A DNA stretch of 44,341 nt from an uncultured Oscillospiraceae bacterium (GTDB lineage Bacteria; Bacillota; Clostridia; Oscillospirales; Acutalibacteraceae), in NCBI GenBank assembly GCA_900549055.1, contig URNB01000006.1:1-44341 (forward strand). Reading direction: 5' to 3'. Within the stretch, counting starts at the first letter, position 1. Each line of letters starts with the position of its first letter. This document shows, piece after piece, positions 15,051 through 23,952 of this stretch. Under the pieces are notes generated by a model. The model searched no databases, was not told the DNA's origin, and worked only from the letters and a program-made list of their open reading frames with translations. The translations under genes were made by a program, and so were the position numbers.

Positions 15051-17447
15051 ATGATTACTGTTGATGAAATTACTCCTTATTTACTGACTCCGAAGAAAAA
15101 AAAATGCGGAGCAGAGCAGATAAAATATGCGGAAGGAACGGTAAAAACGGAGAATTGGAATAAGCGGGAATTTACGCTGGTCTATGAGCAGAACGGAGAA
15201 AAACCGTATTTGATTTTAGACCTGGGGCGTTCTTCACCGGGAGGGTATCCGGTTTTCACCGTTAAATCGCACAAGTGCCAACCGATATTAAGAATATCAT
15301 ACTCCGACTGGTATCCTTATCTTTTGAATAAGGATCACCGTGACACGGGCGATTTTCTGCGTGGCTGCTGTAAATATTTGGGGGTTGAATTACCGGTTTT
15401 ACCCGCCAATCCCAATCGTTATGAATTGTATACCGTTAATCGTACCGGAAAATATATTTATCCCCTGATACAAGGGCAGCAAAGATTTGTTTTGCTGACG
15501 CTTGATACTCCCGGTGAGGTTGAAATCGAAGATTTTCATATTTACTACACCTCCGATATGGGAGCTTATGAAGGCGGGTTCTTATCTTCACACAGCGGGC
15601 TTAATCAACTGTGGTATTCCGGCACATATACCGTTCAGATCGCCTCGATAGATAATTCGCAATCATGGGAAGTAATAGAAGATACCCTGCTGCTCAGAGC
15701 TTTGACTAAAGGAAATCCGGCGGGAATTTATTCAAAAGGCTGCGAGTGGACTGATTACAGCTTTCGTTTTAACTGCCAGATAGCAGTTAATCCCGATTGT
15801 TGTTCCGGAATAGGCTGGATGGTAAGAGCGCAGAATTCGGATAACGGATATGCCTTTCAATTGAGTTTGGATGGCATTTTAAAATGGTTTGTACGAAAAG
15901 ATTCTTACGATACTCAAATAGGTGAAAAAAGACTCAGCTGTGAGTTGACTGACAATAAGCCGTACATGGTCATAACCAAACTAAAGGGTGAACAAATATC
16001 AGTATACCTTGATGAGGTTCTTATTTTGGAGTGGAATGATTCCGTTTATTCAAAAGGAACCGTCGGATTTATTCAAACAACTGAAAAATGGGCTGCAGTA
16101 AGCGCTCTTGAGGTTATTGGAGAAGACGCTGTTTTACTGAAGGATGATTTTAAAAACGGGCTGAATTCCGATTATGTGTTTACACGGTCATTGCCCTTTT
16201 TGTCCGATGGAGCAAAAAGGGATCGGCTGCCGTGGATCGGTGATTTGGATTGGGCAGGCAGAAACATTTATTATGCTTTCACCGATTTAAAATATATGTG
16301 GGGCAGCTTATTGATGTTTGCCAAGCATCAGACTCCCGAGGGTTATATCTGGGGAGCCTGTTATCCGGAAAATGAAAAAGCACCTCGCATCGGCGAATAC
16401 GGATATTACGAATCCGATATTTTCTCGGCTTGGTTTGTTCCGACCTTATGGGATTATCTTTTGTTTACCGGCAAAACCGGACAGGTACAGACTTTATATG
16501 AACCGATGGTTAAGGATTTGGAATATTTATGGTCATGGGTGGAAGGAAACGGTCTTTTCTTCCAGCGTTATGCCACTTCAAAAGGTTTGTGGGATCATGA
16601 ATTAAATGATATCGGTCATTTTTCCTATAATAATATTATTGTCTATGACGCTTTATTAAAAGGCTCATATATTGCGGACGCTTTGGGCGATGAAGACCTT
16701 GCTGAAAAACTTCGTTTCCGTTCCTCTGTGCTTAAAGAAAGTATTATGAAATACTTGTGGCAGGACGGAAAGGGCTGTTTCCCAAAGGGGCTTCAAAACG
16801 AAGAGTTTTGCCATATGGCAAACTGTCTTGCCCTGGCGGTGGGTATCCTTTCTCCGAAGCAGGCCAAACAGGCAATAGATCGGTTGTTGAAGTGGTTTCC
16901 GGAAAATTTGGTTTACGGTAAAATAGTTTCTTTATTCATACGCGGATGCTTTAATTACGGCTATGATGAAATTGCTTACCGCACATTAACCGGTAAAACA
17001 GGACTTTCATACGAAGGAGACACACCGGTATATGTGGATTGGCTGAACAGCATTGCAGATGAAAACGGTCCGGCAACTACTACCGAGTGTATGCTGTATC
17101 CGCCTGCGTCCGAGACCGAAGGAAAGCAGTGGATGGATCGTTCTCATCCCGATACGGCGGTTGCTCATTTGCTTAGCGGATATTTATTAGGCGTCGAGCC
17201 GATTGCCTGCGGTTATCGGAGTTTTAAGGTGGAGCCGCATTGCTGCGAATTAACATATGCAAAGGGTATAATACCGTCACCTTACGGGAAGATTCAGGTG
17301 GAATGGAAAATAGAAAACAAAATGTTTTCTATGAACATTATCCATCCGAAAGAGACAGCACCCGTAATATCAACGCAATATGTTTGTATGCCCGTAAAAG
17401 AAATAACCGTTAACGGCAGCAACCTCATGGTAACTGCTCAGGTGTGA
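15051..17447 (+). CDS. Cytoplasmic GH78-like alpha-L-rhamnosidase-type enzyme with an inserted lectin-like domain
   Basis: The 798-residue protein lacks a signal peptide. An N-terminal beta-domain (about 1-200) is followed by a concanavalin/laminin-G-like insert (about 215-375: DYSFRF, GIGWMVRAQNSDNGYAFQL, GEQISVYLDE). An (alpha/alpha)6 barrel comes next, beginning DGAKRDRLPWIGDLDW near residue 386; this matches the catalytic acid region of inverting GH78 alpha-L-rhamnosidases. A C-terminal beta-domain (about 720-798) ends it. A second acidic candidate lies in LWDHELNDIGHFSYNN. Rhamnosidases of GH78 release terminal L-rhamnose from plant glycans and glycosides; related families cleave other sugars, so the exact substrate is open. 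AGAGG lies five bases before ATG 15051. It closes the first importer unit. Confidence 0.75.
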   Translation: MITVDEITPYLLTPKKKKCGAEQIKYAEGTVKTENWNKREFTLVYEQNGEKPYLILDLGRSSPGGYPVFTVKSHKCQPILRISYSDWYPYLLNKDHRDTGDFLRGCCKYLGVELPVLPANPNRYELYTVNRTGKYIYPLIQGQQRFVLLTLDTPGEVEIEDFHIYYTSDMGAYEGGFLSSHSGLNQLWYSGTYTVQIASIDNSQSWEVIEDTLLLRALTKGNPAGIYSKGCEWTDYSFRFNCQIAVNPDCCSGIGWMVRAQNSDNGYAFQLSLDGILKWFVRKDSYDTQIGEKRLSCELTDNKPYMVITKLKGEQISVYLDEVLILEWNDSVYSKGTVGFIQTTEKWAAVSALEVIGEDAVLLKDDFKNGLNSDYVFTRSLPFLSDGAKRDRLPWIGDLDWAGRNIYYAFTDLKYMWGSLLMFAKHQTPEGYIWGACYPENEKAPRIGEYGYYESDIFSAWFVPTLWDYLLFTGKTGQVQTLYEPMVKDLEYLWSWVEGNGLFFQRYATSKGLWDHELNDIGHFSYNNIIVYDALLKGSYIADALGDEDLAEKLRFRSSVLKESIMKYLWQDGKGCFPKGLQNEEFCHMANCLALAVGILSPKQAKQAIDRLLKWFPENLVYGKIVSLFIRGCFNYGYDEIAYRTLTGKTGLSYEGDTPVYVDWLNSIADENGPATTTECMLYPPASETEGKQWMDRSHPDTAVAHLLSGYLLGVEPIACGYRSFKVEPHCCELTYAKGIIPSPYGKIQVEWKIENKMFSMNIIHPKETAPVISTQYVCMPVKEITVNGSNLMVTAQV

Positions 17448-17544
17448 GCTTTATACCGTAAGCTGAATTAAAAGCAGAGTCATTTAACGGAAATCATATA
17501 GAAATATAAACATATAAGCGTTAACTATTCGGAGGTCGATGAAT

Positions 17545-20436
17545 ATGTGCATAAATACATTTAAAAATAAGCTCGGACGGGCGTTAGCCGGCTTTTTATG
17601 TATTGTTTTGCTTGCAGGCGGAATGATACAGACGGTTTATGCGGATGAAGCTTATTCCAGTTACATCTCATTGCCGCCAGTGAAACTGGATTTGAAGGAC
17701 TCTTATTTTTCCTATATTCAAAAATATCAGTCGGAAAAGCATCCTGAACAGCCTATTGTCATAAAGGCATCAGGATACAGCGGCTCTGATTATCGTCCTC
17801 AAAAGACAGCCGACACCTTGCAAACAAGCGAGAGCGGTTATGTTGAATGGGAGTTTGATGTAAAATCGTCGGGACTTTATTATATCAAGTTGGATTATCT
17901 TGCCACAAGCGGGAAATCTTCTTCTGTTGTGCGCAGTATAAAGCTTGACGGAGAATTGCCGTTTGAAGAGGCGCGCTCGGTTGAGTTTAACCGGGTCTGG
18001 ATTGATAAAAAAGACGCTCAGGGAAATACAATTCGGGAAGCCTCAAACGGCAACCAAATAAGGCCTGAGCAAATAGAATTCATGCAGTGGCAAAGCGCTT
18101 ATATAAAAGATTCCGTCGGATATTATACAGACCCTTTTCAATTTTACTTTTCCGAGGGACGCCATACGATTCGCCTTGATGCGGTAAGAGAGCCGATGGA
18201 AATAAAAACAATCACTCTTTGCCAAATGAAGCAGCCGCTTTCATATGAACAGGCAAAACCGCAGCTTAAAAACTATTCTGCGCCGAATGTTGAGTCTGTT
18301 AAGCTGCAGGGAGAAAAGGCCGATTATAAATCCGACCCCATGCTTGTTCCTATTTATGACAGATCAAACGCTTCCATGGAGCCAAGTGATCCGATGAAGC
18401 TGAAATTGAACTGCATAGGTTCAACACAGTGGCAGATGAACGGTCAAACAATATCATGGAAGTTTAAGGTTACTCAGGACGGTTTATATAATATACATTT
18501 CAGAGGAATTCAAAACGCAAAGAACGGTTCGGTTTCTTCCAGAAGAATTTATATCAACGGAGAGGTTCCGTATAGTGAATTGAACGATTACTCTATTCCT
18601 TACAGTACTCAATGGAAGATATATACATTGGGCGACGATAAAGAAAGCTATTCCTTTTATTTTGAAAAAGACAAGGATTATGAAATAAAATTTGAGGTCA
18701 CTTTGGGTAAATCGGCTTCCATAATTCGGGAAGTAAACGATATTGTGAACGAATTAAACAATATTTACCGTGAAATCCTTGTGGTAACAGGACCGTCGCC
18801 GGATCAGTATCGGGATTATCAGTTTAAAGAAACCCTTCCCGATACGATGAAAAATTTAAAAGCACAGACAGAACGGTTAAATCAGGTCATGGATCAATTG
18901 ATAAATCGTTCCGGTATGCAGGGTGAAAACATCCAAATTATTAAGCGGCTTGCAATTCAAACACAGGAGATGTGTGACAAGCCCGAAAATATAGCTAAAC
19001 GCTTCAGTGCCTTTCAACAGAATATCAGTTCGCTCGGAACATGGGTTTCAACGGAAAGTCAACAACCCCTGACAATAGATTATCTGTTGATTTCTCCCGC
19101 GGACAGCGAGCTGCCGAAGGCATCACTTGGATTCTTTGCCGAGGCGGGCTATCATATTCGCAGCTTCATATCTTCATTTTTGAATGACTATAACAATCTG
19201 AGCTATGGCAACGACGGCCGTAAATCGGTTACAGTGTGGGTAGGAAACGGCGTAACCGGAGGACGGGATCAGGCTCAGGTGCTGAAAAATATGGCAGATA
19301 ACTACTTTACCGCAAGAACAAATATCAACGCGAATATACAGCTTATTTCTATGGGTGCTCTGCTTCCCGCAACATTGGCAGGAAAAGGACCCGATGTCGC
19401 GCTGACATTGACAGCGAGCGATGTATGTAACTATGCGTTTAGAAATGCGGTTTTGGATCTTGCACAATTCCCTGACTATAAGGAAGTAGCCGAGCGCTTT
19501 TACAGCAGTGCCATTGTACCGCTTAGTTTTGAGAACGGTGTATACGGTTTGCCGGAAACGCAGACCTTCCCAATGCTCTTTTACCGAAAAGATATTCTTT
19601 CCGAGCTTGGTTTGGCTATCCCTCAAACATGGGATGATGTGCTTGTAATGCTCCCGATGCTTCAAAAGAATAAAATGAGCTTCGGCCTGCCGTCGGCTAT
19701 ATCCTATCCTATCGGAATGAATTACAGAAATTTCCTGCTGTTTTTATTCCAGGCAGGCGGTAATGTTTATTCCGAAAAGGGTAAAACCGCTCTGTTGGAC
19801 AGTGCGGTTGCGGTGGAAACCTTTACCTTTATGACAAGCCTGTATACAGATTACGGTTTATCCAAGGAATACAGCTTCTTAAACCAATTCCGTTCCGGCT
19901 CTGTGCCGATAGGTATAAGCGATTACAGCTTGTTTAATCAATTATCGGTATTCGCTCCGGAATTGAACGGCGTATGGGAGTTCACCTCTGTTCCGGGAAC
20001 CTTGAATTCGGAAGGAAAAATTGACCGCACGGTTCCGGGCGAGGTTAATGCCTGTATGATTCTGTCAAAAACAAAGCACCCGCAGGAAGCGTGGGAGTTT
20101 ATTAAGTGGTGGACCGATGCAGAGGCGCAGTCGAAATTCGGCAAGGAATTGGAAAGCATCATGGGTACGGCTGCGAGATATTCAACAGCTAATAAAGAAG
20201 CAATGTATGATATTCCGTGGGCAAAGACGGATTTTGATAAAATCAAAGAGCAGATGCAGTGGGTAAAAGGAGTTCCGGAAGTACCCGGAGGATATTACAC
20301 ACAAAGATATATGGATTTTGCGTTTAAAGATGTAGTCAACGCCAAGGAAAAACCCGCAAAGGTACTGGCAGGTGCAACGATCACGATCAATAATGAAATA
20401 GCTATGAAGCGAAAAGAATTCGGATTGAAGGACTGA
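17545..20436 (+). CDS. Giant secreted solute-binding protein with carbohydrate-binding-like N-domains
   Basis: The 963-residue product is about twice normal size for the family. After a type I signal peptide (1-33, cleavage after VYA, no lipobox), two beta-sandwich regions (about 50-230 and 255-390) read like CBM6/CBM35-type modules (GYVEWEFDVKSSGLYYIKLDY; WKFKVTQDGLYNIHFRG). A helical segment (about 390-545) leads into a family 1 extracellular binding fold (about 560-950: LLPATLAGKGPDVALTLTAS, MLFYRKDILSELGLAIPQTW). GGAGG at 17531-17535 is only three bases from ATG 17539 but nine from ATG 17545, which I chose. With no lipid or wall anchor it may be held by the N-terminal modules or by partner proteins. 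It heads the second importer unit, followed by two permeases. Confidence 0.82.
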   Translation: MCINTFKNKLGRALAGFLCIVLLAGGMIQTVYADEAYSSYISLPPVKLDLKDSYFSYIQKYQSEKHPEQPIVIKASGYSGSDYRPQKTADTLQTSESGYVEWEFDVKSSGLYYIKLDYLATSGKSSSVVRSIKLDGELPFEEARSVEFNRVWIDKKDAQGNTIREASNGNQIRPEQIEFMQWQSAYIKDSVGYYTDPFQFYFSEGRHTIRLDAVREPMEIKTITLCQMKQPLSYEQAKPQLKNYSAPNVESVKLQGEKADYKSDPMLVPIYDRSNASMEPSDPMKLKLNCIGSTQWQMNGQTISWKFKVTQDGLYNIHFRGIQNAKNGSVSSRRIYINGEVPYSELNDYSIPYSTQWKIYTLGDDKESYSFYFEKDKDYEIKFEVTLGKSASIIREVNDIVNELNNIYREILVVTGPSPDQYRDYQFKETLPDTMKNLKAQTERLNQVMDQLINRSGMQGENIQIIKRLAIQTQEMCDKPENIAKRFSAFQQNISSLGTWVSTESQQPLTIDYLLISPADSELPKASLGFFAEAGYHIRSFISSFLNDYNNLSYGNDGRKSVTVWVGNGVTGGRDQAQVLKNMADNYFTARTNINANIQLISMGALLPATLAGKGPDVALTLTASDVCNYAFRNAVLDLAQFPDYKEVAERFYSSAIVPLSFENGVYGLPETQTFPMLFYRKDILSELGLAIPQTWDDVLVMLPMLQKNKMSFGLPSAISYPIGMNYRNFLLFLFQAGGNVYSEKGKTALLDSAVAVETFTFMTSLYTDYGLSKEYSFLNQFRSGSVPIGISDYSLFNQLSVFAPELNGVWEFTSVPGTLNSEGKIDRTVPGEVNACMILSKTKHPQEAWEFIKWWTDAEAQSKFGKELESIMGTAARYSTANKEAMYDIPWAKTDFDKIKEQMQWVKGVPEVPGGYYTQRYMDFAFKDVVNAKEKPAKVLAGATITINNEIAMKRKEFGLKD

Positions 20437-20482
20437 TCGGCAGCAATGTTTATTTTACCGAAGCGTATGTGCGGCAGAAAGC

Positions 20483-20507
20483 AGCTCACGGCAGCCGCTT
20501 ATGAGCT
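20483..20507 (+). other. Intercistronic stem-loop
   Basis: AGCTCA (20483-20488) pairs with TGAGCT (20502-20507), with GGC/GCC pairing inside. An alternative GCGGC/GCCGC pairing (20471-20497) is mutually exclusive with it. It lies between the giant binding-protein gene and its first permease gene and has no T-run. A role in lowering permease expression relative to the binding protein is possible. Confidence 0.4.
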
Positions 20508-20562
20508 TTCGGGACGCAGGGTTTTGATTTACTTTTAAAGCAATAAAATGGGGACTGGTATT

Positions 20563-21483
20563 ATGAAAAGTTCAATAAGCCTAAAGGAGCGAACTCGCTA
20601 CACCTTGAAGCAAATGAAAAAATACAAAGCTTCTTACGGCTTTGTTGCGCCGTTTTTAATTATATTCCTTATATTTACCGTTGTTCCGGTTATTATGGCA
20701 ATGTTTTTAAGCTTTACCGATTTTAATGTTCTGCAAGCTGCCAATTTTGTGGGCTTCGGCAACTATAAAAATTTATTTTTAAAAGATCCTCTCTTTTTGA
20801 CCGCATTAAAAAACACTATATTGTTTGCCTCCATTACCGGGCCTATCAGCTATTTGCTTTGTCTTTGGCTGGCGTGGTTCATAAATGATTTAAAACCTCG
20901 AATGCGTTCGGTGCTGACTTTATTATTCTATGCGCCGACACTTGCCAATGTTTATACGGTTTGGCAATTGATTTTCAGCGGTGATGCAAACGGATTTTTA
21001 AATGCGTGGCTGATTAAGGTCGGTATTTTGCTTGAGCCGATTCAATGGTTGACCGATAAAAATTATATGGTTCCCGTGTTAATGTTTATAATTCTATGGG
21101 GAAGCTTGGGAACCACCTTCTTAACCTTTATTGCAGGCTTCCAAACTGTAGACGCATCATTGTATGAAGCTGCTGCCGTAGACGGAATTCGAAACAGATG
21201 GCAGGAATTATGGTATGTGACGCTTCCGGTTATGCGTCCTCAGCTCTTGTTCGGCGCGGTTATGAGCATTACCAGCTCCTTTGGGGTAGGAACCGTTATC
21301 ACGACGCTGTGCGGTTTTCCGAGTACGGATTATGCGGCGCATACGCTTGTGCATCACTTAGAGGACTACGGCACTATACGGTTTCAAATGGGATATGCCT
21401 GTGCGATTGCAACTATTTTGTTTTTAATTATGGTAACCTTGAATATTTTAGTTCAAAAATTGATTGCAAGGGTGGGTGAATAA
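20563..21483 (+). CDS. Sugar ABC importer permease (UgpA type), second cassette
   Basis: This is a 306-residue inner-membrane permease with six predicted helices (first at about 25-48, APFLIIFLIFTVVPVIMAMF) and an EAA loop EAAAVDGIRNRWQELWYVTLP near residue 206-226. The longest reading starts at 20548, but GGGGA at 20550-20554 lies inside that start and about eight bases before ATG 20563. It should pair with the next product and take ligand from the giant binding protein. Confidence 0.9.
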   Translation: MKSSISLKERTRYTLKQMKKYKASYGFVAPFLIIFLIFTVVPVIMAMFLSFTDFNVLQAANFVGFGNYKNLFLKDPLFLTALKNTILFASITGPISYLLCLWLAWFINDLKPRMRSVLTLLFYAPTLANVYTVWQLIFSGDANGFLNAWLIKVGILLEPIQWLTDKNYMVPVLMFIILWGSLGTTFLTFIAGFQTVDASLYEAAAVDGIRNRWQELWYVTLPVMRPQLLFGAVMSITSSFGVGTVITTLCGFPSTDYAAHTLVHHLEDYGTIRFQMGYACAIATILFLIMVTLNILVQKLIARVGE

Positions 21484-21485
21484 TC

Positions 21486-22376
21486 GTGGAAACTGTAAAA
21501 AATTTATCGGGCAAAAAGATCAAAGCAAAGCGCCATAAGAGAGTCAACCGTTCTCTGGGCGGAGATATAACCGTTTTTGTCACTATTACGCTGTTAGGAA
21601 TGTTTATTGCGCTTCCTCTTGTCTACGCAATCGGAAATGCCTTTAAACCGTTAGACGAATTATGGCTCTTTCCGCCTCCGTTACTTCCGCGAAATCCTAC
21701 CTTGAAAAACTTTACCGATTTATTTGTTCTTTTGCAGAACTCATGGGTTCCGATTTCCAGATATTTCTTTAATACTCTGTTCATTACGGTTGTCGGCACC
21801 GCAGGTCAGCTTATATTGGCTTCAATGTGCGCTTATCCGTTGGCAAAGCATCCTTTTCCGGGCGCGAAATTTATTTTTCAGCTTATTGTACTGTCCTTGA
21901 TGTTCAACGCGACCGTAACAGCTATTCCGAATTATTTGGTTATGAGTAAATTAGGTTGGGTAGACACCTATAAATCTATTATTGTACCGGCAATGGGCAG
22001 CACACTGGGATTGTTTTTGATTAAACAGTTTATGGAGCAGCTTCCTACGCCTTTGCTGGAGGCCGCAAAAATTGACGGTGCCGGAGAATTGAGAATTTTC
22101 TGGACTATTGTTATGCCGAATGTAAAGCCGGCATGGCTGACGCTTATGGTGTTTTCGGTTCAGTCGCTATGGAATATGGGCTCCAGTTCGTTTATTTACA
22201 GCGAACAGCTGAAATCTTTGTCGTATGCCATCAATCAGATTGTTGCGGGGGGAATCGCGCGCGCAGGCGTCGGTTCTGCTGTTATTGTTATTATGATGAT
22301 TGTACCGATCGGCGTATTTATTTTCACTCAGAGTAATATTATCGAAACAATGGCAAGCTCCGGATTAAAGGATTAA
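21486..22376 (+). CDS. Sugar ABC importer permease (UgpE type), second cassette
   Basis: This is the 296-residue partner permease, with six predicted helices, an EAA loop EAAKIDGAGELRIFWTIVMP near residue 190-210, and the C-terminal IIETMASSGLKD. The start is GTG 21486, two bases after the previous stop, with AGGGTGGG as ribosome site. An ATPase is again missing. Confidence 0.9.
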   Translation: METVKNLSGKKIKAKRHKRVNRSLGGDITVFVTITLLGMFIALPLVYAIGNAFKPLDELWLFPPPLLPRNPTLKNFTDLFVLLQNSWVPISRYFFNTLFITVVGTAGQLILASMCAYPLAKHPFPGAKFIFQLIVLSLMFNATVTAIPNYLVMSKLGWVDTYKSIIVPAMGSTLGLFLIKQFMEQLPTPLLEAAKIDGAGELRIFWTIVMPNVKPAWLTLMVFSVQSLWNMGSSSFIYSEQLKSLSYAINQIVAGGIARAGVGSAVIVIMMIVPIGVFIFTQSNIIETMASSGLKD

Positions 22377-22408
22377 TAATACTTATAGAATAAGAGAGGT
22401 CTTTGATT

Positions 22409-23638
22409 ATGAAAACAAAAGCCGTATTTTTGGGATTCGGAGCAAGAGCGCAATGCTATGCAAATTATATATTTTCCAATGAAAACACATTTGAAGTTGC
22501 GGCTGTGGCGGAGCCTAAACGGTATTTACAGGAGCTTGCAAACGAAAAATACCATTGTAATAAAGAAAATATTTATAAAGATTGGAAAGAACTGATTGCT
22601 CAGGGCGTGTTAGGCGATATTTTGTTTGTATGTACTCAGGATAATTGCCATGTTGAACCGGCAATCGCCGCTATGAAAGCGGGATATAAAAATATTATGC
22701 TCGAAAAGCCCATTGATAAGGATATAAATGCTTGCAAACGCCTTGCAGATGCCGCAGAGGAGTACGGAGCGCGTGTTCAGGTTTGTCACAGCCTGCGGTA
22801 TACAAATTTTTATCGTAGGGTGAAAGAAATAGTTGACAGCGGGGAAATAGGAAAAATCGTTTCCGTTAATCATATTGAACCGGTAGGGACCTTTCACTAT
22901 GCTCACAGTTTTGTACGGGGAGATTGGAATAAAGATTCCGAGAGTCCTATGATCCTTGCAAAATGCTGTCACGATACGGATTTGCTGCTGTGGCTGATCG
23001 GGAGAAATTGCATCAGCCTATCTTCTTACGGCTCTCTTGATTTTTTTAAAGCGGAAAATGCACCGGAGGGCTGCGCGGATCGTTGTATTAACGGCTGTAA
23101 ATACAACAATACCTGCCCGTACAGCGCAACGAAATACCTGAATAAATATAAAAATCATTTATTCAGAGAATATGCCGTTGAAAAGGAAGGCTTCAGTGAT
23201 ACGGTGGAAGCGTTGAAACAGGGGCGTTACGGCAGATGTGTATTTCGCTGTGATAACAATGTAGTGGATCATCAAACAGTAAACTTGCTTTTTGAGGATA
23301 ATATTACCGCAGTTATGACAATGTGCGCATTTTCAAATTTTGAGCGTGAAACTCATATTATGGGTACAATGGGAGAATTGAGAGCTTATATGGCAGATGA
23401 CCGTATAGAGGTTTATAATTTCAGAAACGGCGATCGTGAGTTGTATCATATCGGACACCCCGAGGCACTTCACGGCGGAGCGGATTATGTATTGGTGGAG
23501 GATTTTATTGCAAGCTCATTAGGTGAAAAGGAATGCTCCACATCAATCAGCGAATCCATTTTGAGCCATATTATTTGTATCGCCGCAGAGCGCTCCAGGC
23601 TTGAAAAAAGAACCGTTTTATTGAGTGAGATGCTATAA
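22409..23638 (+). CDS. Gfo/Idh/MocA-family NAD(P)-dependent oxidoreductase
   Basis: This cytoplasmic sugar or inositol dehydrogenase-like protein has 409 residues. A Rossmann fold starts LGFGARAQ (residues 7-14), the family EKP motif is at about 97-99 (LEKPIDKD), and the catalytic His lies in KCCHDTDLLLWLIG near 185-195. A cysteine-rich strip (about 219-236, C-x3-C-x3-C-x5-C ending CPYSA) is seen in one branch of the family and may bind metal. It probably oxidises or epimerises the sugar released after import. GAGAGG at 22394-22399 fits ATG 22409 and is too close to TTG 22403, the longest reading. It ends the second unit; a cluster of hairpins follows. Confidence 0.88.
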   Translation: MKTKAVFLGFGARAQCYANYIFSNENTFEVAAVAEPKRYLQELANEKYHCNKENIYKDWKELIAQGVLGDILFVCTQDNCHVEPAIAAMKAGYKNIMLEKPIDKDINACKRLADAAEEYGARVQVCHSLRYTNFYRRVKEIVDSGEIGKIVSVNHIEPVGTFHYAHSFVRGDWNKDSESPMILAKCCHDTDLLLWLIGRNCISLSSYGSLDFFKAENAPEGCADRCINGCKYNNTCPYSATKYLNKYKNHLFREYAVEKEGFSDTVEALKQGRYGRCVFRCDNNVVDHQTVNLLFEDNITAVMTMCAFSNFERETHIMGTMGELRAYMADDRIEVYNFRNGDRELYHIGHPEALHGGADYVLVEDFIASSLGEKECSTSISESILSHIICIAAERSRLEKRTVLLSEML

Positions 23639-23665
23639 ATTCGTATTAATGCCGATTAAAGGCGG

Positions 23666-23690
23666 CGATATTCGAAATATACGGTTTTTT
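23666..23690 (+). terminator. AT-rich terminator after the oxidoreductase gene
   Basis: CGATATT (23666-23672) can pair with AATATACG (23676-23683) with one bulge, and six T residues follow immediately (23685-23690). It lies 28 bases beyond the stop. The stem is weak, and stronger hairpins follow. Confidence 0.45.
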
Positions 23691-23727
23691 ATTGCTTCAG
23701 CAGACCTCCGAAAAACGGCGGTTTAAG

Positions 23728-23834
23728 CTGACTCCTCCTTTGAATAAAGGAGGAGTCAGACTGTCGAATAACCCCGAATTTCAAGAAAGATTCGGGGTTA
23801 TTCGACAGTCTGAGAGGGCATTTTTCATGCTCTC
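23728..23834. repeat. Cluster of three consecutive hairpins, intergenic repeat
   Basis: Three back-to-back structures: CTGACTCCTCCTTT / complement (23728-23741, 23746-23759; loop GAAT); a perfect 22-base stem (23758-23779 / 23790-23811; begins AGACTGTCG, ends CCCCGAAT); and GAGAG-GCAT / ATGC-TCTC (about 23812-23834). The first two overlap by two bases (23758-23759) and so compete at their junction. The second shares TTATTCGACAG with the element at 88-146, suggesting a dispersed repeat. No gene lies in 23639-23952. Confidence 0.7.
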
Positions 23835-23894
23835 TGTGTGTTTTTGAAAAAAACCAAAAAAGTTTTCGACATTTTAACAGTTTATAAACAGTAA

Positions 23895-23939
23895 GGGCTG
23901 CCGCTCGCGATTCTTTCGCTCCTGCGGCAGCCCCTTTTT
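23895..23939 (+). terminator. Strong GC-rich terminator between convergent units
   Basis: GGGCTGCCGC (23895-23904) pairs with GCGGCAGCCC (23924-23933), followed by CTTTTT on the plus strand. On the minus strand the araC stop is 14 bases away and the stem is followed by TTACTGTTT, so it may serve both sides, best for the plus strand. Confidence 0.8.
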
Positions 23940-23952
23940 AAAAAATGATCCT

